Assembly (NCBI RefSeq): GCF_016863335.1
Contig: NZ_BOOR01000086.1
Coordinates: 1-39,984 of the forward strand
DNA length: 39,984 nucleotides
Source: Planotetraspora thailandica
Lineage (GTDB): Bacteria; Actinomycetota; Actinomycetes; Streptosporangiales; Streptosporangiaceae
Direction: 5' to 3'
Program-made: the position numbers and the translations under genes
Shown: positions 1 through 8,361 of the stretch, in pieces
How positions within the stretch are numbered: the first letter of the stretch is position 1
Layout of the letters: each line of letters begins with the position of its first letter
Notes under the pieces: generated by a model
The model's database searches: none
What the model saw: the letters and a program-made list of their open reading frames with translations, nothing else
Told to the model about the DNA's origin: nothing

Positions 1-174
1 AAAAACGAATCTGAGACTGGGCGGTTGTGGCAAAACTGGGCATCGGATGGGGCGTTGGTCAGGCGCAATGCCAAGGCCCATCCTGGGCCATGATTGCCGA
101 ACTTGAACAGCCCGGCAGGGCTTTCCTCTTAGCGGAAATCGCGAATAAAAACGAACTGTCGTATATATCGACGG

Positions 175-254
175 TCAGCCCACGACTCGGTGGACTCGCG
201 GTAGCCGTCGGTCAGCGCGACGAGTTCCTTGCGGCTGTCGGCGCGTACGCCGAT
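175..254 (-). pseudogene. inverted internal fragment of IS256-family transposase
   Basis: Read on the minus strand, this short stretch gives IGVRADSRKELVALTDGYR followed by ESTESWAD, a segment typical of IS256 (Mutator) family transposases. In that family it lies directly before the DCRRRGMRAPVLA segment. Here that following segment starts on the opposite strand at 256. The junction sits on the palindrome CGATCG (251-256). I see no ORF that would express the fragment. It is best read as part of the same broken element as the plus-strand piece, flipped by a local inversion. Confidence 0.75.
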
Positions 255-255
255 C

Positions 256-783
256 GATTGCAAGCGGCCTGGGATGCGTGCCCCGGTGTTGGCGATCGAG
301 GATGGGGCGCTCGGCTTCTGCCCGGCACGGGGGGAGGTATTTCCGCAGACCAGGACCCAGAGATGCTGGTTTCACAAGATCTCTAACGCGCTGGGGGTGC
401 TCCCGAAGTCCGCGCACCCCGCTGCCAAGAAGCACCTGGCCGAAATCTGGAGCGCCGAAGACAAGGACCACGCCCTCGCTGCGGTCAAGGACTTCCAGGC
501 TGCCTACAGTGCCAAGTATCCTGCCAGGGTCGTCGACGACCTTGATGAACTGCTGGCCTTCTACGACTTCCCCGCCGAGCACTGGGTGCATCTGCGCACG
601 ACTAACCCCATCGAGTCCACGTCTGCCACCGTGCGGCACCCCACCAAGATCACCAAGGGGCCGGTCTGCCTATGGCCTTCAAGCTGATCGAGTCCGCGCA
701 GAAGCGCTGGCGCGCGGTCACGCACCTCACCTGGCCGCCCTGGTTCGCGCCGAGGCTACCTTCGCAAGCGGAAACGCGTTTTG
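256..783 (+). pseudogene. IS256-family transposase, C-terminal half, frameshifted
   Basis: The plus strand encodes the C-terminal half of an IS256/Mutator-type DDE transposase: DCKRPGMRAPVLAIEDGALG, then RCWFHKI, KSAHPAAKKHLAEIWSAEDK and HWVHLRTTNPIEST. The WFHK and TTNPIEST motifs are diagnostic of the family. The N-terminal half is absent. Near 655-665 a small deletion removes the usual GSRAAG region and shifts frame; MAFKLIESAQKRWRAV (from 673) is in a second frame, and the terminal HLAALVRAEATF segment ending at 783 is in a third. The gene cannot make a working transposase. The sequence before 175 shows nothing recognisable. Confidence 0.85.
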
Positions 784-849
784 AGTGACCTGGGCACGAC
801 GCTCAACCCGCCGCAGCCTGACAATCCTCCCAACGCCGAAGGAAATCTG

Positions 850-1203
850 ATGACCAACGATGGCGCCCTTCCACCCCAGCAGATCGCCGCGCGTTATTTC
901 GAGATGTGGAACACCGGCGACGTCTCGATCGCCGTCCAGATCCTCCATGCCAACTGGATCGACCACGCTCATCCTGAAGTGAGCGGACCCCATGGCGTGC
1001 AGCAGGCCATCGAGCAGATCCGGGCAGCCCAGCCGGACCTGCGATTCCAGATCGACGCCATCCTCGGCGATGACGACCTCATCGCCGTCGCCGGTGCCGT
1101 CAGCCAGACCGCACAACACTCACCCACGCGCCTGGTCTGGCTCATTGGCATGAAAGACGGTCAGATGGCCGAGATGTGGACCTACCGCGACACGAGCAAG
1201 TAA
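850..1203 (+). CDS. SnoaL-like / NTF2-fold protein
   Basis: A protein of about 117 residues with the small alpha+beta cone of the SnoaL/NTF2 superfamily: an N-terminal helix with ARYFEMWNTGD, a middle segment QIRAAQPDLRFQID, and a C-terminal strand pair ending in MAEMWTYRD. SnoaL-like proteins include polyketide cyclases, isomerases and many small binding proteins, so no substrate can be named. The ATG at 850 is preferred because AAGGAAA lies just upstream. A TTG at 781 would extend the frame into transposase debris. It sits between two dead IS elements and may be cargo or a survivor of rearrangement. A distant relative lies at 33592. Confidence 0.65.
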   Translation: MTNDGALPPQQIAARYFEMWNTGDVSIAVQILHANWIDHAHPEVSGPHGVQQAIEQIRAAQPDLRFQIDAILGDDDLIAVAGAVSQTAQHSPTRLVWLIGMKDGQMAEMWTYRDTSK

Positions 1204-1246
1204 TCAAGATCGAACACATCCACAGACATCCGATCTTCTTAAGGTG

Positions 1247-1555
1247 TCAAGCTGCAGCAGTGAGACGGGATCCGAAGGCGGCTGATTCGTCATAGGGCTT
1301 GCCGGTCTGCAAGCAGTGGTGGAGGCAGCCGAGCATTCGGTTGAAGGTGTTGCGAAGTGCACTGGAGTGTCGGTCACCGACTTGCCGTCGGTGGTCGTAG
1401 TGGGCTCTGGGCCCGGCCGCTTTGAGGGAAGCGAACGCCCACACATAGCCGGCGGCGGCCAGCCGCTGATTCTTGACCTTGCGGTGGTGGACTACCAGGC
1501 TCTTGCCGGAGGCCCGGGTGATCGGCGCGTAGCATGAACAACCCGACCTGAGCAC
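1247..1555 (-). pseudogene. IS110-family transposase, 3' remnant
   Basis: The minus-strand translation contains ITRASGKSLVVHHRKVKNQR, LAAAGYVWAFASLKA, HYDHRRQVGDRHSSALRN and TFNRMLGCLHHCLQT. This is the C-terminal part of IS110-family (DEDD) transposases, including the region after the PITRASGKS motif. The N-terminal catalytic RuvC-like domain is missing: upstream sequence falls out of frame near 1540 and carries no homologous reading frame. It is a truncated, inactive copy on the opposite strand to the IS256 relic. Confidence 0.75.
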
Positions 1556-1588
1556 TCCGCCAGTCTGTGGAGAGGGCTCACGCGTCCC

Positions 1589-1649
1589 AGGTCTTGACTA
1601 GACGTTCGTGATCAGACCGGGCCGTTCGGAAGTCATTAGGTCTTGACTA
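1589..1649. repeat. 12-bp direct repeat AGGTCTTGACTA
   Basis: AGGTCTTGACTA occurs at 1589-1600 and 1638-1649. A related pair, GACGTTCGTGATC (1601-1613) and GAACGTTCGTGACC (1737-1750), lies across the same gap between the IS110 relic and the HAD gene. These may be footprints of element insertion or recombination. I see no gene between 1556 and 1835. Confidence 0.4.
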
Positions 1650-1835
1650 TTGCTCCAAGCGCACGCCGCGAATGTGCATATCTCTAGAAAGAGAGAAAGC
1701 GCTATGAAACGGAATAAGCAATCGCAGTCCTGACCTGAACGTTCGTGACCCGGCTCGCGAGCTGACCGCCGACGACCTGGAACCCTCGCACACCAGGCGT
1801 GGCCGTACCGGGCGGAACGGCTAATCGCCACGAGG

Positions 1836-2501
1836 TCACGCCCAGACCGACGCCAAGGCGATCAGATCTGGGGCGGTGATCTCCGGGGCGAGCATCGCGG
1901 GAGGGTACGGCGTGCCCTGCCGATCGAGCCAGGCCCCGTGCAGGCCCGCCCGCTGCGCGCCGTCGATGTCCCACGGGTGGACCGCGATCATGACGGCTTC
2001 GTCCGGGCGCACGCCGGCCTTGCCGAGGGCGTACGCGTAGGAGGCGCGGGCGGGTTTCCACGCCCGGGGGCCGCTGACGTCGAGGCATTCCTCGACGAGG
2101 TCGCGGATGCCGTCGCGCGCCAGCACGGCCTCGGTGATCGCGGCGACGCCGACGGTCAGGGTGAACAGGCGGATGCCCTGGTCACGCAGCATGCGCATCC
2201 CCTCGGGGATGTCAGGGTGCACGTGCAACTGGGTGAAAGCCGCCATCACATGCTCGACCGCGTGATCGGGGTCCCCGCCCCAGCCGGGCAGCAGGCTCTT
2301 GAGCACCCCCGCGGCCACGTCGGCGAAGTCGGCGTATCCGCCTGCGGCGGTGAGTGCGATGCCGTCGCGCAGGAGCCCCGCATACCACGTGTCCACCAGG
2401 TGGCCGGGAAGGCCGATCTCCTCGAAGGCCCCGCGCAGCGGCACCAGGTCTGTGACCGTCTCGTTCACATCGAAGATCGCGACGCGGGGTCTCGTGGTCA
2501 T
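1836..2501 (-). CDS. haloacid dehalogenase type II-like HAD hydrolase
   Basis: A 221-residue HAD-superfamily hydrolase. FDVNETVTD near the N-terminus supplies the nucleophile Asp11 of motif I; FTLTVG near residue 115 is motif II; KPARASYAYA carries the motif III Lys; and HPWDIDGAQRAGLHGAWLDR is the motif IV region that in L-2-haloacid dehalogenases reads WDxxGAxxxGxxxxWxxR. Length and motif pattern fit the type II dehalogenase group, which acts by nucleophilic attack on the halogenated carbon. The true substrate cannot be read from sequence. It lies 94 bp downstream of the SDR on the same strand and is probably co-transcribed. GAGGTGAG is a good ribosome-binding site before the ATG. Confidence 0.8.
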   Translation of the reverse strand: MTTRPRVAIFDVNETVTDLVPLRGAFEEIGLPGHLVDTWYAGLLRDGIALTAAGGYADFADVAAGVLKSLLPGWGGDPDHAVEHVMAAFTQLHVHPDIPEGMRMLRDQGIRLFTLTVGVAAITEAVLARDGIRDLVEECLDVSGPRAWKPARASYAYALGKAGVRPDEAVMIAVHPWDIDGAQRAGLHGAWLDRQGTPYPPAMLAPEITAPDLIALASVWA

Positions 2502-2595
2502 GGCTCACCTCACGAGGTCGCCTGGACGACGCCCTTCCCGGCACGGAAGACCTGAAAGCGGTTCGTTCCCGACCTCGCAGCGTGCAAACGGGCAC

Positions 2596-3525
2596 TCAGC
2601 CGCGCGCCGCCGCGATCATGTCGAGAGACGCCTGCCACAGACGTGAGGCGGCCTCGGGGTCGAGCGCGTGCGGCGCGACGCCCCGGTGCACTCCCGGCAC
2701 GGGCGACTGCGCCTCGTTGGCGTCCTCGAAGTAGCGCCCGCCGACGCCCTCGAGCGGCGGCCAGGTGGCGAGCAGCACGGAGGTGGCCGCGCCCTGCTGA
2801 GGCGTCTTGAACACATATCCGGAGGCGACCGCACGGTCGAGCTCCTCCTGGGACATGTGCCTGGTGAGGTTCGTCAGGACCGCTCCGGGGTGGGCCGCGT
2901 TGACGGTGATGCCGTCCCCGGCCCAGCGGCGGTTCGCCTCGACCGCGAACAGCGCGTTGGCCGTCTTGGACTGGCCATAGGCGATCATGGGCTCGTACGG
3001 CCGGGTCCTGAAGTGGATGTCGTCGAAGTCGATCCCGGCACGCAGGTGCCCCACCGAGCTGAGCGACACGACCCGGGCACGGCCGGCCGCCGCGAGCGCC
3101 GGGTGCAGGCCGGTGGACAGCGTGAAGTGGCCGAGATGGTTGGTGGCGAACTGCAGCTCCCAGCCCTCCGGAGTCCGCAACTCGGGGGTGTTCATCACGC
3201 CGGCGTTGTTCACGAGGATGTGCAGGGGCCCGTCCCACGCCTCGACGAAGGCCGTGACCGACTTCTGGTCGGACAGATCCAGCGGCGCGACGTGGATCCG
3301 CTCGTTTCCGGTGGCGACCCGGATGTCTTCGGCGACCCGGGCACCGGCCCCGGCGTCCCGTACGGCCAGCGTGACCTCTGCCCCGGCGGCGGCGAGCGCC
3401 CGGGCGGTCTCGATGCCGATTCCGGACGAGGCGCCGGTGACGACGGCCCGGCGGCCGGACAGGTCGACGCCGTCGACGACCTCGGCGGCGGTCGATTCAG
3501 CGGTGAAGGGGGTGGTGATGAGCAT
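2596..3525 (-). CDS. short-chain dehydrogenase/reductase
   Basis: A 309-residue classical SDR oxidoreductase. The Rossmann motif TGASSGIG lies near residue 30, NNAG near residue 115, the catalytic Ser in SLSSVGH, and Tyr-x3-Lys in AYGQSKTANA. The C-terminal half resembles the retinol dehydrogenase/WW-domain oxidoreductase-like SDRs. A longer frame runs to 3612, but the ATG at 3525 has AGAGAGG upstream and gives the usual N-terminus. It is divergent from an XRE/MmyB-type regulator, a recurrent actinobacterial arrangement in which the regulator is expected to control the SDR. The substrate is unknown. Confidence 0.85.
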   Translation of the reverse strand: MLITTPFTAESTAAEVVDGVDLSGRRAVVTGASSGIGIETARALAAAGAEVTLAVRDAGAGARVAEDIRVATGNERIHVAPLDLSDQKSVTAFVEAWDGPLHILVNNAGVMNTPELRTPEGWELQFATNHLGHFTLSTGLHPALAAAGRARVVSLSSVGHLRAGIDFDDIHFRTRPYEPMIAYGQSKTANALFAVEANRRWAGDGITVNAAHPGAVLTNLTRHMSQEELDRAVASGYVFKTPQQGAATSVLLATWPPLEGVGGRYFEDANEAQSPVPGVHRGVAPHALDPEAASRLWQASLDMIAAARG

Positions 3526-3543
3526 GGAGGTGCCTCTCTGGAC

Positions 3544-3617
3544 GTGCGCCCCAGGTGGCGCACTTCCAGCGAACCGCTGCGGGGCGACCGCCCGGAGCCA
3601 CGAGAGGGGCATGCCCC
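3544..3617. promoter_or_regulatory. inverted repeats in the SDR-XRE divergent region
   Basis: Two inverted repeats lie between the divergent SDR and XRE genes: GTGCGCC/GGCGCAC (3544-3550 and 3557-3563) and the perfect palindrome GGGGCATGCCCC (3606-3617). Either could be an operator for the XRE regulator. The first could also form a hairpin in the SDR leader. The assignment rests on position and symmetry only. Confidence 0.35.
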
Positions 3618-3685
3618 CACCGGGGGTCTGGCAGTACCCCTCACCAGCGGAGACACCCTCTCTGGCCGGTCATACTCTGGACGGC

Positions 3686-4588
3686 ATGACCGACCAGTCC
3701 TCCCCAGGCAACACCGAGCTCCGGGACTTCCTGCGCTCGCGCCGCGCCCGGGTCAGTCCCGAGGAGGCGGGCCTGACCCCGCAGCCGGGCACCCGCCGTG
3801 TGCCGGGCCTGCGCAGGGAGGAGGTCGCCCAGCTCGCGGGGGTCAGCGTCGACTACTACGTGCGCCTGGAGCGCGGGCGGCACGTGAACGTCTCCGAGAG
3901 CGTGCTGGACGCACTGGCCCGTGCGCTGCGCCTGAACGACACCGAGCGCGAACACCTCTTCGCCGTGGCACGGCCGGCCCGCAGGCAGCCGCGCCCGCTT
4001 TCGCCCCAGCGCGTACGGCCCGGCCTGTACCGGGTGCTGGACACCATGATCGACATTCCGGTCGTGGTCATCGGCCGGCGCCTCGACGTGCTGGCCGCGA
4101 ACCCCCTGGCCAAGGCGCTCTACACCGATTTCGACGCGTTGCCGCATCGGGAGCGGAACATGGCCCGCTACATGTTCCTCGACGAGGCAGCCCGCGAGCT
4201 TCACGTCGACTGGGAGGCGGCCGCGCGCGGCACCGTCGGCTCCCTGCACCTGTATGCCGGGCGGCATCCCGACGACCCGCGTCTCGCGGAGCTGATCGGT
4301 GAGCTGTCCCTGCGGGACAAGGACTTCCGCCGCTGGTGGGCCGAGCACGACGTCCACCGGCGCACCCACGGCAGCAAGCGGTACCACCACCCCCTGGTGG
4401 GGGAGCTCACGCTGGCCTACGAGGCGCTCACCCCGACCGGTGACCCCGACCAGATGCTCGGTCTCTACACTGCCGAGCCCGGCTCCCCGTCCGAACACGC
4501 CCTTCGCCTGCTGGCCAGCTGGACCGCCACACCGGCCGCCACAACGGCCGCCGCGCCGCGCCCCGACTCGGCGTCCCTCGACGGGTGA
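3686..4588 (+). CDS. XRE-family regulator with MmyB-like ligand-binding domain
   Basis: A 300-residue DNA-binding regulator. Residues of about 10-85 form an XRE helix-turn-helix: LRDFLRSRRARVSPEEAGL, VPGLRREEVAQLAGVS and DYYVRLERGR are the hallmark of the MmyB-type group. From about 105 the MmyB-like ligand-binding (MLTR) domain follows, with VLDTMIDIPVVVIGRRLDVL, NPLAKAL and a late RWWAEHDV and KRYHHPLVGELTL. Members sense unknown small ligands and usually control an adjacent SDR. Here the SDR is divergent 160 bp away. The ATG at 3686 was chosen because family members begin a few residues before LRDFLRSRR. Confidence 0.9.
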   Translation: MTDQSSPGNTELRDFLRSRRARVSPEEAGLTPQPGTRRVPGLRREEVAQLAGVSVDYYVRLERGRHVNVSESVLDALARALRLNDTEREHLFAVARPARRQPRPLSPQRVRPGLYRVLDTMIDIPVVVIGRRLDVLAANPLAKALYTDFDALPHRERNMARYMFLDEAARELHVDWEAAARGTVGSLHLYAGRHPDDPRLAELIGELSLRDKDFRRWWAEHDVHRRTHGSKRYHHPLVGELTLAYEALTPTGDPDQMLGLYTAEPGSPSEHALRLLASWTATPAATTAAAPRPDSASLDG

Positions 4589-4604
4589 GCCCCGCGGCTG
4601 CGGG

Positions 4605-5984
4605 TCAGGGCGTCGGAGAAAGGTCCGCGTCCATGAGCGGCAGACGCATGACGAAGCACGCGCCCTGTGGGGAGTCCTCGACGTTCAGGGTGCCGTGGTG
4701 CGCTCCGACGATGCCCCGGCAGATCGCCAGGCCGAGTCCGCTGCCGCCGGGGTCGCGCTGCCGGGCGTCGGCCAGGCGCACGAAGGGTTCGAAGACGCGT
4801 TCGCGGTCCTGCTCCGCGATGCCGTCCCCGTCGTCGGCGACTATCACCACCGCGTAGCCGTCCGAGCGGGTCGTGGTCACGTCCACGGCGCTTGAGGCGT
4901 GCCGTCGCGCGTTGACCAGCAGGTTGTTGAGCACGCCGATCAGCTGGATCCGGTTGCCGAGCACCATCACCGGGCCTGTGGCGTAGGTGCGGACCGGTGG
5001 GCCGTGGAGCTGGTTGGCCGCCTCCTCCGCCACCAGGGCGCCGAGGTCGATCGGCTCAGGCGGCGACGGGACGGCGGTCCTGAGCCGGGCGAGCACCAAG
5101 AGGTCGTTGATGATCGCCTGAAGGCGTTTCGTGGTCGCCATGGCCCCGTCGACGGTGTCGCGCAGGTCGACCTCGTCCGGGTACAGCTGCGCCTCCTCGA
5201 GCCGCGTGTACAGGGCGGCGACCGGCGACCTCAACTCGTGGGAGACGACGGAGGCGAACTGGCGCTGCTGGTTGACCGCCTCCTCCAGCCGGGTGAGCGT
5301 CCGGTTGGTGGTGCGGGCGAGCTGGGCGATCTCGTCGCGTCCCGGCGGCTGGGGCACCCGCATGCTCAGGTCGCTCAGGGTGATCTCGGCGGTCCTCGCC
5401 CTGATCTCCGCCACGGGCCGGAGCGTACGGCCGACCACCCACCACGCCACCCACGACGCCAAGCCCGACGCCAGCACGACACCCGCGGCGGTGAGGAGCT
5501 CCAGCCGGTGCCCCGCGAGGATGGGCGGCTGGGCCATCCCCGCATACACGAAGTGGGGCTCGCCTCCCCAGAGCAGGTTCGTCTCCAGGGGAGGGAGCCG
5601 TACGGCGGTGAACACCACGCAACCTGACTTTGCGCACGAGGTGCCGTGCCTGATCCGGTCGTCCGCCGGAGGGCGCACGGTGGTGATGGGGGTCGTGCCC
5701 GCCGCCTTGCTGGCGGCCAGCACCCTGCCACGGGAGTCGACGAACTGGAGGAGGTCGATGCGGGTCGTCGTGGCCGGCCGCGGCGCGCTGATCGGCTCCC
5801 AGTTGATCCAGTACGTTGCGATCCGCTCGGAATCCGCGTAGATGCCGTCCTGAATTCTGGTCCGGACCGCGAAGTCCAGGCCGATCCCGATCAACGTGAA
5901 GACGATCAGCGACAGCCCGGCCGCCACCAGAGTGACGCGCGCCCGGATCGAATGTGGACGTAGCGTAACGGGCACCTTCTCCAC
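4605..5984 (-). CDS. orphan sensor histidine kinase (HK-A)
   Basis: A 459-residue membrane histidine kinase. Transmembrane helices lie at about 17-39 and 163-184 and enclose an extracellular domain of about 120 residues with a cysteine pair (C117, C122). HAMP follows (about 185-238, with RTLRPVAEIRARTAEI), then the phospho-acceptor box FASVVSHELRSPVA (H249), N-box NNLLVNARRHA, G1 VADDGDGIA and G2 GGSGLGLAICRGI. No response regulator is adjacent: the neighbours are an XRE gene (convergent) and a permease (divergent). The protein at 25937 is a close paralogue, collinear along its length. The signal is unknown; the conserved Cys pair suggests a disulfide in the sensor domain. Confidence 0.92.
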   Translation of the reverse strand: MEKVPVTLRPHSIRARVTLVAAGLSLIVFTLIGIGLDFAVRTRIQDGIYADSERIATYWINWEPISAPRPATTTRIDLLQFVDSRGRVLAASKAAGTTPITTVRPPADDRIRHGTSCAKSGCVVFTAVRLPPLETNLLWGGEPHFVYAGMAQPPILAGHRLELLTAAGVVLASGLASWVAWWVVGRTLRPVAEIRARTAEITLSDLSMRVPQPPGRDEIAQLARTTNRTLTRLEEAVNQQRQFASVVSHELRSPVAALYTRLEEAQLYPDEVDLRDTVDGAMATTKRLQAIINDLLVLARLRTAVPSPPEPIDLGALVAEEAANQLHGPPVRTYATGPVMVLGNRIQLIGVLNNLLVNARRHASSAVDVTTTRSDGYAVVIVADDGDGIAEQDRERVFEPFVRLADARQRDPGGSGLGLAICRGIVGAHHGTLNVEDSPQGACFVMRLPLMDADLSPTP

Positions 5985-6002
5985 ATTTCAGGTACACAGG
6001 CA

Positions 6003-6020
6003 CTTATGCGCTGCTTATGC
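6003..6020. promoter_or_regulatory. 11-bp-period direct repeat upstream of HK-A
   Basis: CTTATGC occurs at 6003-6009 and again at 6014-6020, an 11-bp period (one helical turn), 19-36 bp before the HK-A start codon in the HK-A/permease divergent region. Direct repeats with 10-11 bp period are the usual binding pattern of OmpR-family response regulators. The role is inferred. HK-B also has an 11-bp-period repeat upstream, with a different sequence. Confidence 0.35.
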
Positions 6021-6122
6021 CATTGATTCCAGTTTTTTAAGTGTTCGTGACACCGCCGCTCCTGGTGCCCGTGTCGTCAAGGGGTACGCCTGGAACGCAC
6101 GGTTTTCCCCGGGAGGGCACGA

Positions 6123-7277
6123 ATGGGCTGGTTGTGGCACGCCCTGGAGGTCTCCGGATCGATGGCCTGGGAGATCCTCTGGGCGCTGATCCTCGGATTC
6201 CTCCTCTCGGCGGTCGTCCAGGCCGTCGTGCGGCGGCAGGCGGTGACGGCGCTGCTGGGCGACGACTCACCGCGGGCCCTCGCCGCCGCGACCGCGCTGG
6301 GAATCGCCTCCTCCTCTTGCTCTTACGCGGCCGTCGCGCTCGCCCGCTCCCTGTTCCGGAAAGGGGCCGGCTTCACCGCCGCCATGGCCTTCGAGATCGC
6401 CTCGACCAACCTCGTCCTCGAGCTCGGCATCCTGCTCGCGCTGCTCCTGGGCTGGCAGTTCACCGTGGCGGAGTTCGTCGGCGGGCCCATCATGATCGTG
6501 CTGCTGGCGGTGCTCTTCCGGCTCTTCCTGCGCCGCCGCCTGGTCGCCGACGCCCTACGGCAGGCGGAACGCGGGCTGGCGGGCTCGATGGAGGGTCACG
6601 CGGCGATGGACATGTCCGTCACGGGCGGCGGCTCGTTCCTGCGCCGGCTGGCCTCCACGAAGGGCTTCACCGCGATCTCACACATCTTCGTCATGGAGTG
6701 GGCCGCGATCTGGCGGGACATCGTCGTCGGGCTGCTCATCGCCGGCGCCCTCGCCGCCTGGGTGCCTGCGGACTTCTGGAGGGGTTTCTTCCTCACCGAT
6801 CAGCCGGTGCTCGCGGTGTTGTGGGGGCCGCTGGTGGGCCCGGTGGTCGCCGTGGTCAGCTTCGTGTGCTCGATCGGCAACGTGCCCCTCGCCGCCGTGT
6901 TGTGGAACGGGGGGATCAGCTTCGGGGGAGTGGTCGCGTTCATCTTCGCCGACCTGATCATCCTGCCGATTCTCAACATCTACCGGAAGTACTACGGCCC
7001 GCGAGCGGCCGCGTTCATCGCCGGCACCTTCTACGTGACCATGGCCGCCGCGGGCTACATCGTCGAGCTGATCTTCTGGGCGGTCGGCCTGACCCCGCAG
7101 GAGCGGTCGGCGCGGGTCGTCGAGGCGCACATCACGTGGAACTACACCACCTGGCTCAACGTGGCCTTCCTCGCACTGGCGGCGGTGCTGTTCGTCCGGT
7201 TCCTCGCCACGGGAGGCCTGCCCATGATGCGCATGATGGGCGGAGCCCCTCCGAGCACCCCTGACCAGGGCGTTTGA
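6123..7277 (+). CDS. ArsP/DUF318-family membrane permease
   Basis: A 384-residue integral membrane protein of the ArsP_1/DUF318 permease family. The two half-motifs of the family are visible: GIASSSCSYAAVALARSLFR near residue 60 and VCSIGNVPLAAVLWNGGISF near residue 258, followed by FIFADLIILPILNIYRKYYG. Several hydrophobic helices surround each. A cytoplasmic loop of about 60 residues separates the halves, as is normal. ArsP members export organoarsenicals, but most actinobacterial members are uncharacterised and the substrate is unknown. The start ATG follows GGGAGGG. It is divergent from HK-A, which might regulate it. A Met-rich C-terminus (MMRMMGG) is noticeable. Confidence 0.85.
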   Translation: MGWLWHALEVSGSMAWEILWALILGFLLSAVVQAVVRRQAVTALLGDDSPRALAAATALGIASSSCSYAAVALARSLFRKGAGFTAAMAFEIASTNLVLELGILLALLLGWQFTVAEFVGGPIMIVLLAVLFRLFLRRRLVADALRQAERGLAGSMEGHAAMDMSVTGGGSFLRRLASTKGFTAISHIFVMEWAAIWRDIVVGLLIAGALAAWVPADFWRGFFLTDQPVLAVLWGPLVGPVVAVVSFVCSIGNVPLAAVLWNGGISFGGVVAFIFADLIILPILNIYRKYYGPRAAAFIAGTFYVTMAAAGYIVELIFWAVGLTPQERSARVVEAHITWNYTTWLNVAFLALAAVLFVRFLATGGLPMMRMMGGAPPSTPDQGV

Positions 7278-7339
7278 ATCAGTCAGGCATGATCACGGCC
7301 TCGGCGGCATGAACGTGGAGGGCGGGGTAAGGCAGCAGC

Positions 7340-8305
7340 ATGGTGGAAATCGGATACACGATGTTGTGCGAGCAGACGCCCGCACGCCAGCTCGTCCGTG
7401 ACGTGGCGACGGCCGAGGAGGTCGGGTTCTCCTACGCGGTCATCTCCGACCACTACTTCCCCTGGCTGGAGGAGATGGGGCATTCGCCGTACGCGTGGTC
7501 GGTGCTGGGGGCTGCCGCGCAGGCGACCCGCGAGCTGCCGCTCATGACCTACGTGACCTGCCCGATCATGCGTTACCACCCGGCCGTGGTGGCCCAGAAG
7601 GCCGCGACCATGGGAGCGCTCACCGAGGGCCGGTTCACGCTGGGTCTCGGCGCGGGGGAGAACCTCAACGAGCACGTGGTGGGCACGGGCTGGCCACCCG
7701 TCGACACCAGGCACGCGATGTTCGCCGAGGCACTGGAGATCATCCGGGCGCTCTTCGACGGCGGCTACGTGACCCGGCGCGGCGACTTCTTCCAGGTCGA
7801 CTCGGCCAAGCTGTACGACCTGCCCGGCGAGCGGGTCCCGCTCGCCGTGGCGGCGTCGGGATCGCAGTCGGTCGCGATCGCCGACGAGTACGGCGACGCC
7901 CTGGTCGCGATCGATCCCGACCCTGCCCTCGTCCGCGCGTTCGCGGCGGACGGCGGAGGCGGGCGGCCCGTCTACGGCCAGCTCGCCGTGTCCTTCGGCC
8001 CCGACCCCGAGGAGGCCAGGCGGCGGGCGCACCGCCTGTGGCGCTGGTCGGTCGCGGGATGGAAGGTGATGGCCGAGCTGCCCGCGCCGGTCAATTTCTC
8101 CGCGCACGCCGAGACGGTGAGGCCGGAGGACGTGGCGGCCAAGGTGCCCTGCGGACCCGACGTGGACCCCGTGGTCGAGGGTGTGCGCGCCTACGTGGAG
8201 GCGGGGTTCACCCACGTCGCGCTGGTGCAGATCGGGCACGAGCACCAGGACGCCTTCTTCGACTGGTCGGAGAAGGAACTCCTGCCGACGCTCCGCGATC
8301 TGTGA
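7340..8305 (+). CDS. F420-dependent LLM-class oxidoreductase (TIGR03557-like)
   Basis: A 321-residue luciferase-like (TIM barrel) flavin/F420 enzyme. The family pattern is clear: EIGYTMLCEQTPARQLV at the start, ISDHYFPWLEEMGHSPYAW (the His-containing F420 region near residue 38), TGLGAGENLNEHVVG-like sequence at about 110-125, and VAASGSQSVAIADEYGD. This matches the G6PDH-like F420 oxidoreductase group TIGR03557. Most such actinobacterial proteins are not true glucose-6-phosphate dehydrogenases, so the substrate is left open. It is convergent with the Asp23 operon, with 44 bp between the stop codons. Confidence 0.88.
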   Translation: MVEIGYTMLCEQTPARQLVRDVATAEEVGFSYAVISDHYFPWLEEMGHSPYAWSVLGAAAQATRELPLMTYVTCPIMRYHPAVVAQKAATMGALTEGRFTLGLGAGENLNEHVVGTGWPPVDTRHAMFAEALEIIRALFDGGYVTRRGDFFQVDSAKLYDLPGERVPLAVAASGSQSVAIADEYGDALVAIDPDPALVRAFAADGGGGRPVYGQLAVSFGPDPEEARRRAHRLWRWSVAGWKVMAELPAPVNFSAHAETVRPEDVAAKVPCGPDVDPVVEGVRAYVEAGFTHVALVQIGHEHQDAFFDWSEKELLPTLRDL

Positions 8306-8322
8306 CCGGGCCGCAGGCCCCG

Positions 8323-8361
8323 CTCAATGAACCGGCTCAATGAACCCGATCAATGAACCGC
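8323..8361. repeat. three tandem 13-bp units spanning a stop codon
   Basis: Units CTCAATGAACCGG (8323-8335), CTCAATGAACCCG (8336-8348) and ATCAATGAACCGC (8349-8361) form a 13-bp tandem triplication. Each unit contains TCA, a TGA stop on the minus strand, at 8324, 8337 and 8350. Because 13 is one more than a multiple of three, the three stops fall in all three minus-strand frames. The first one met by a ribosome (8350) ends the AmaP-like gene. Confidence 0.9.

Noticed and set aside
1598-1831. 77-residue minus-strand frame between the IS110 relic and the HAD gene
   Set aside because: Arg/Ser-rich start and no ribosome-binding site or family; likely chance in IS debris.
2668-4302. 544-residue plus-strand frame across the SDR and XRE genes
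   Set aside because: Composition typical of a shadow, and it covers both genes and their divergent promoter.
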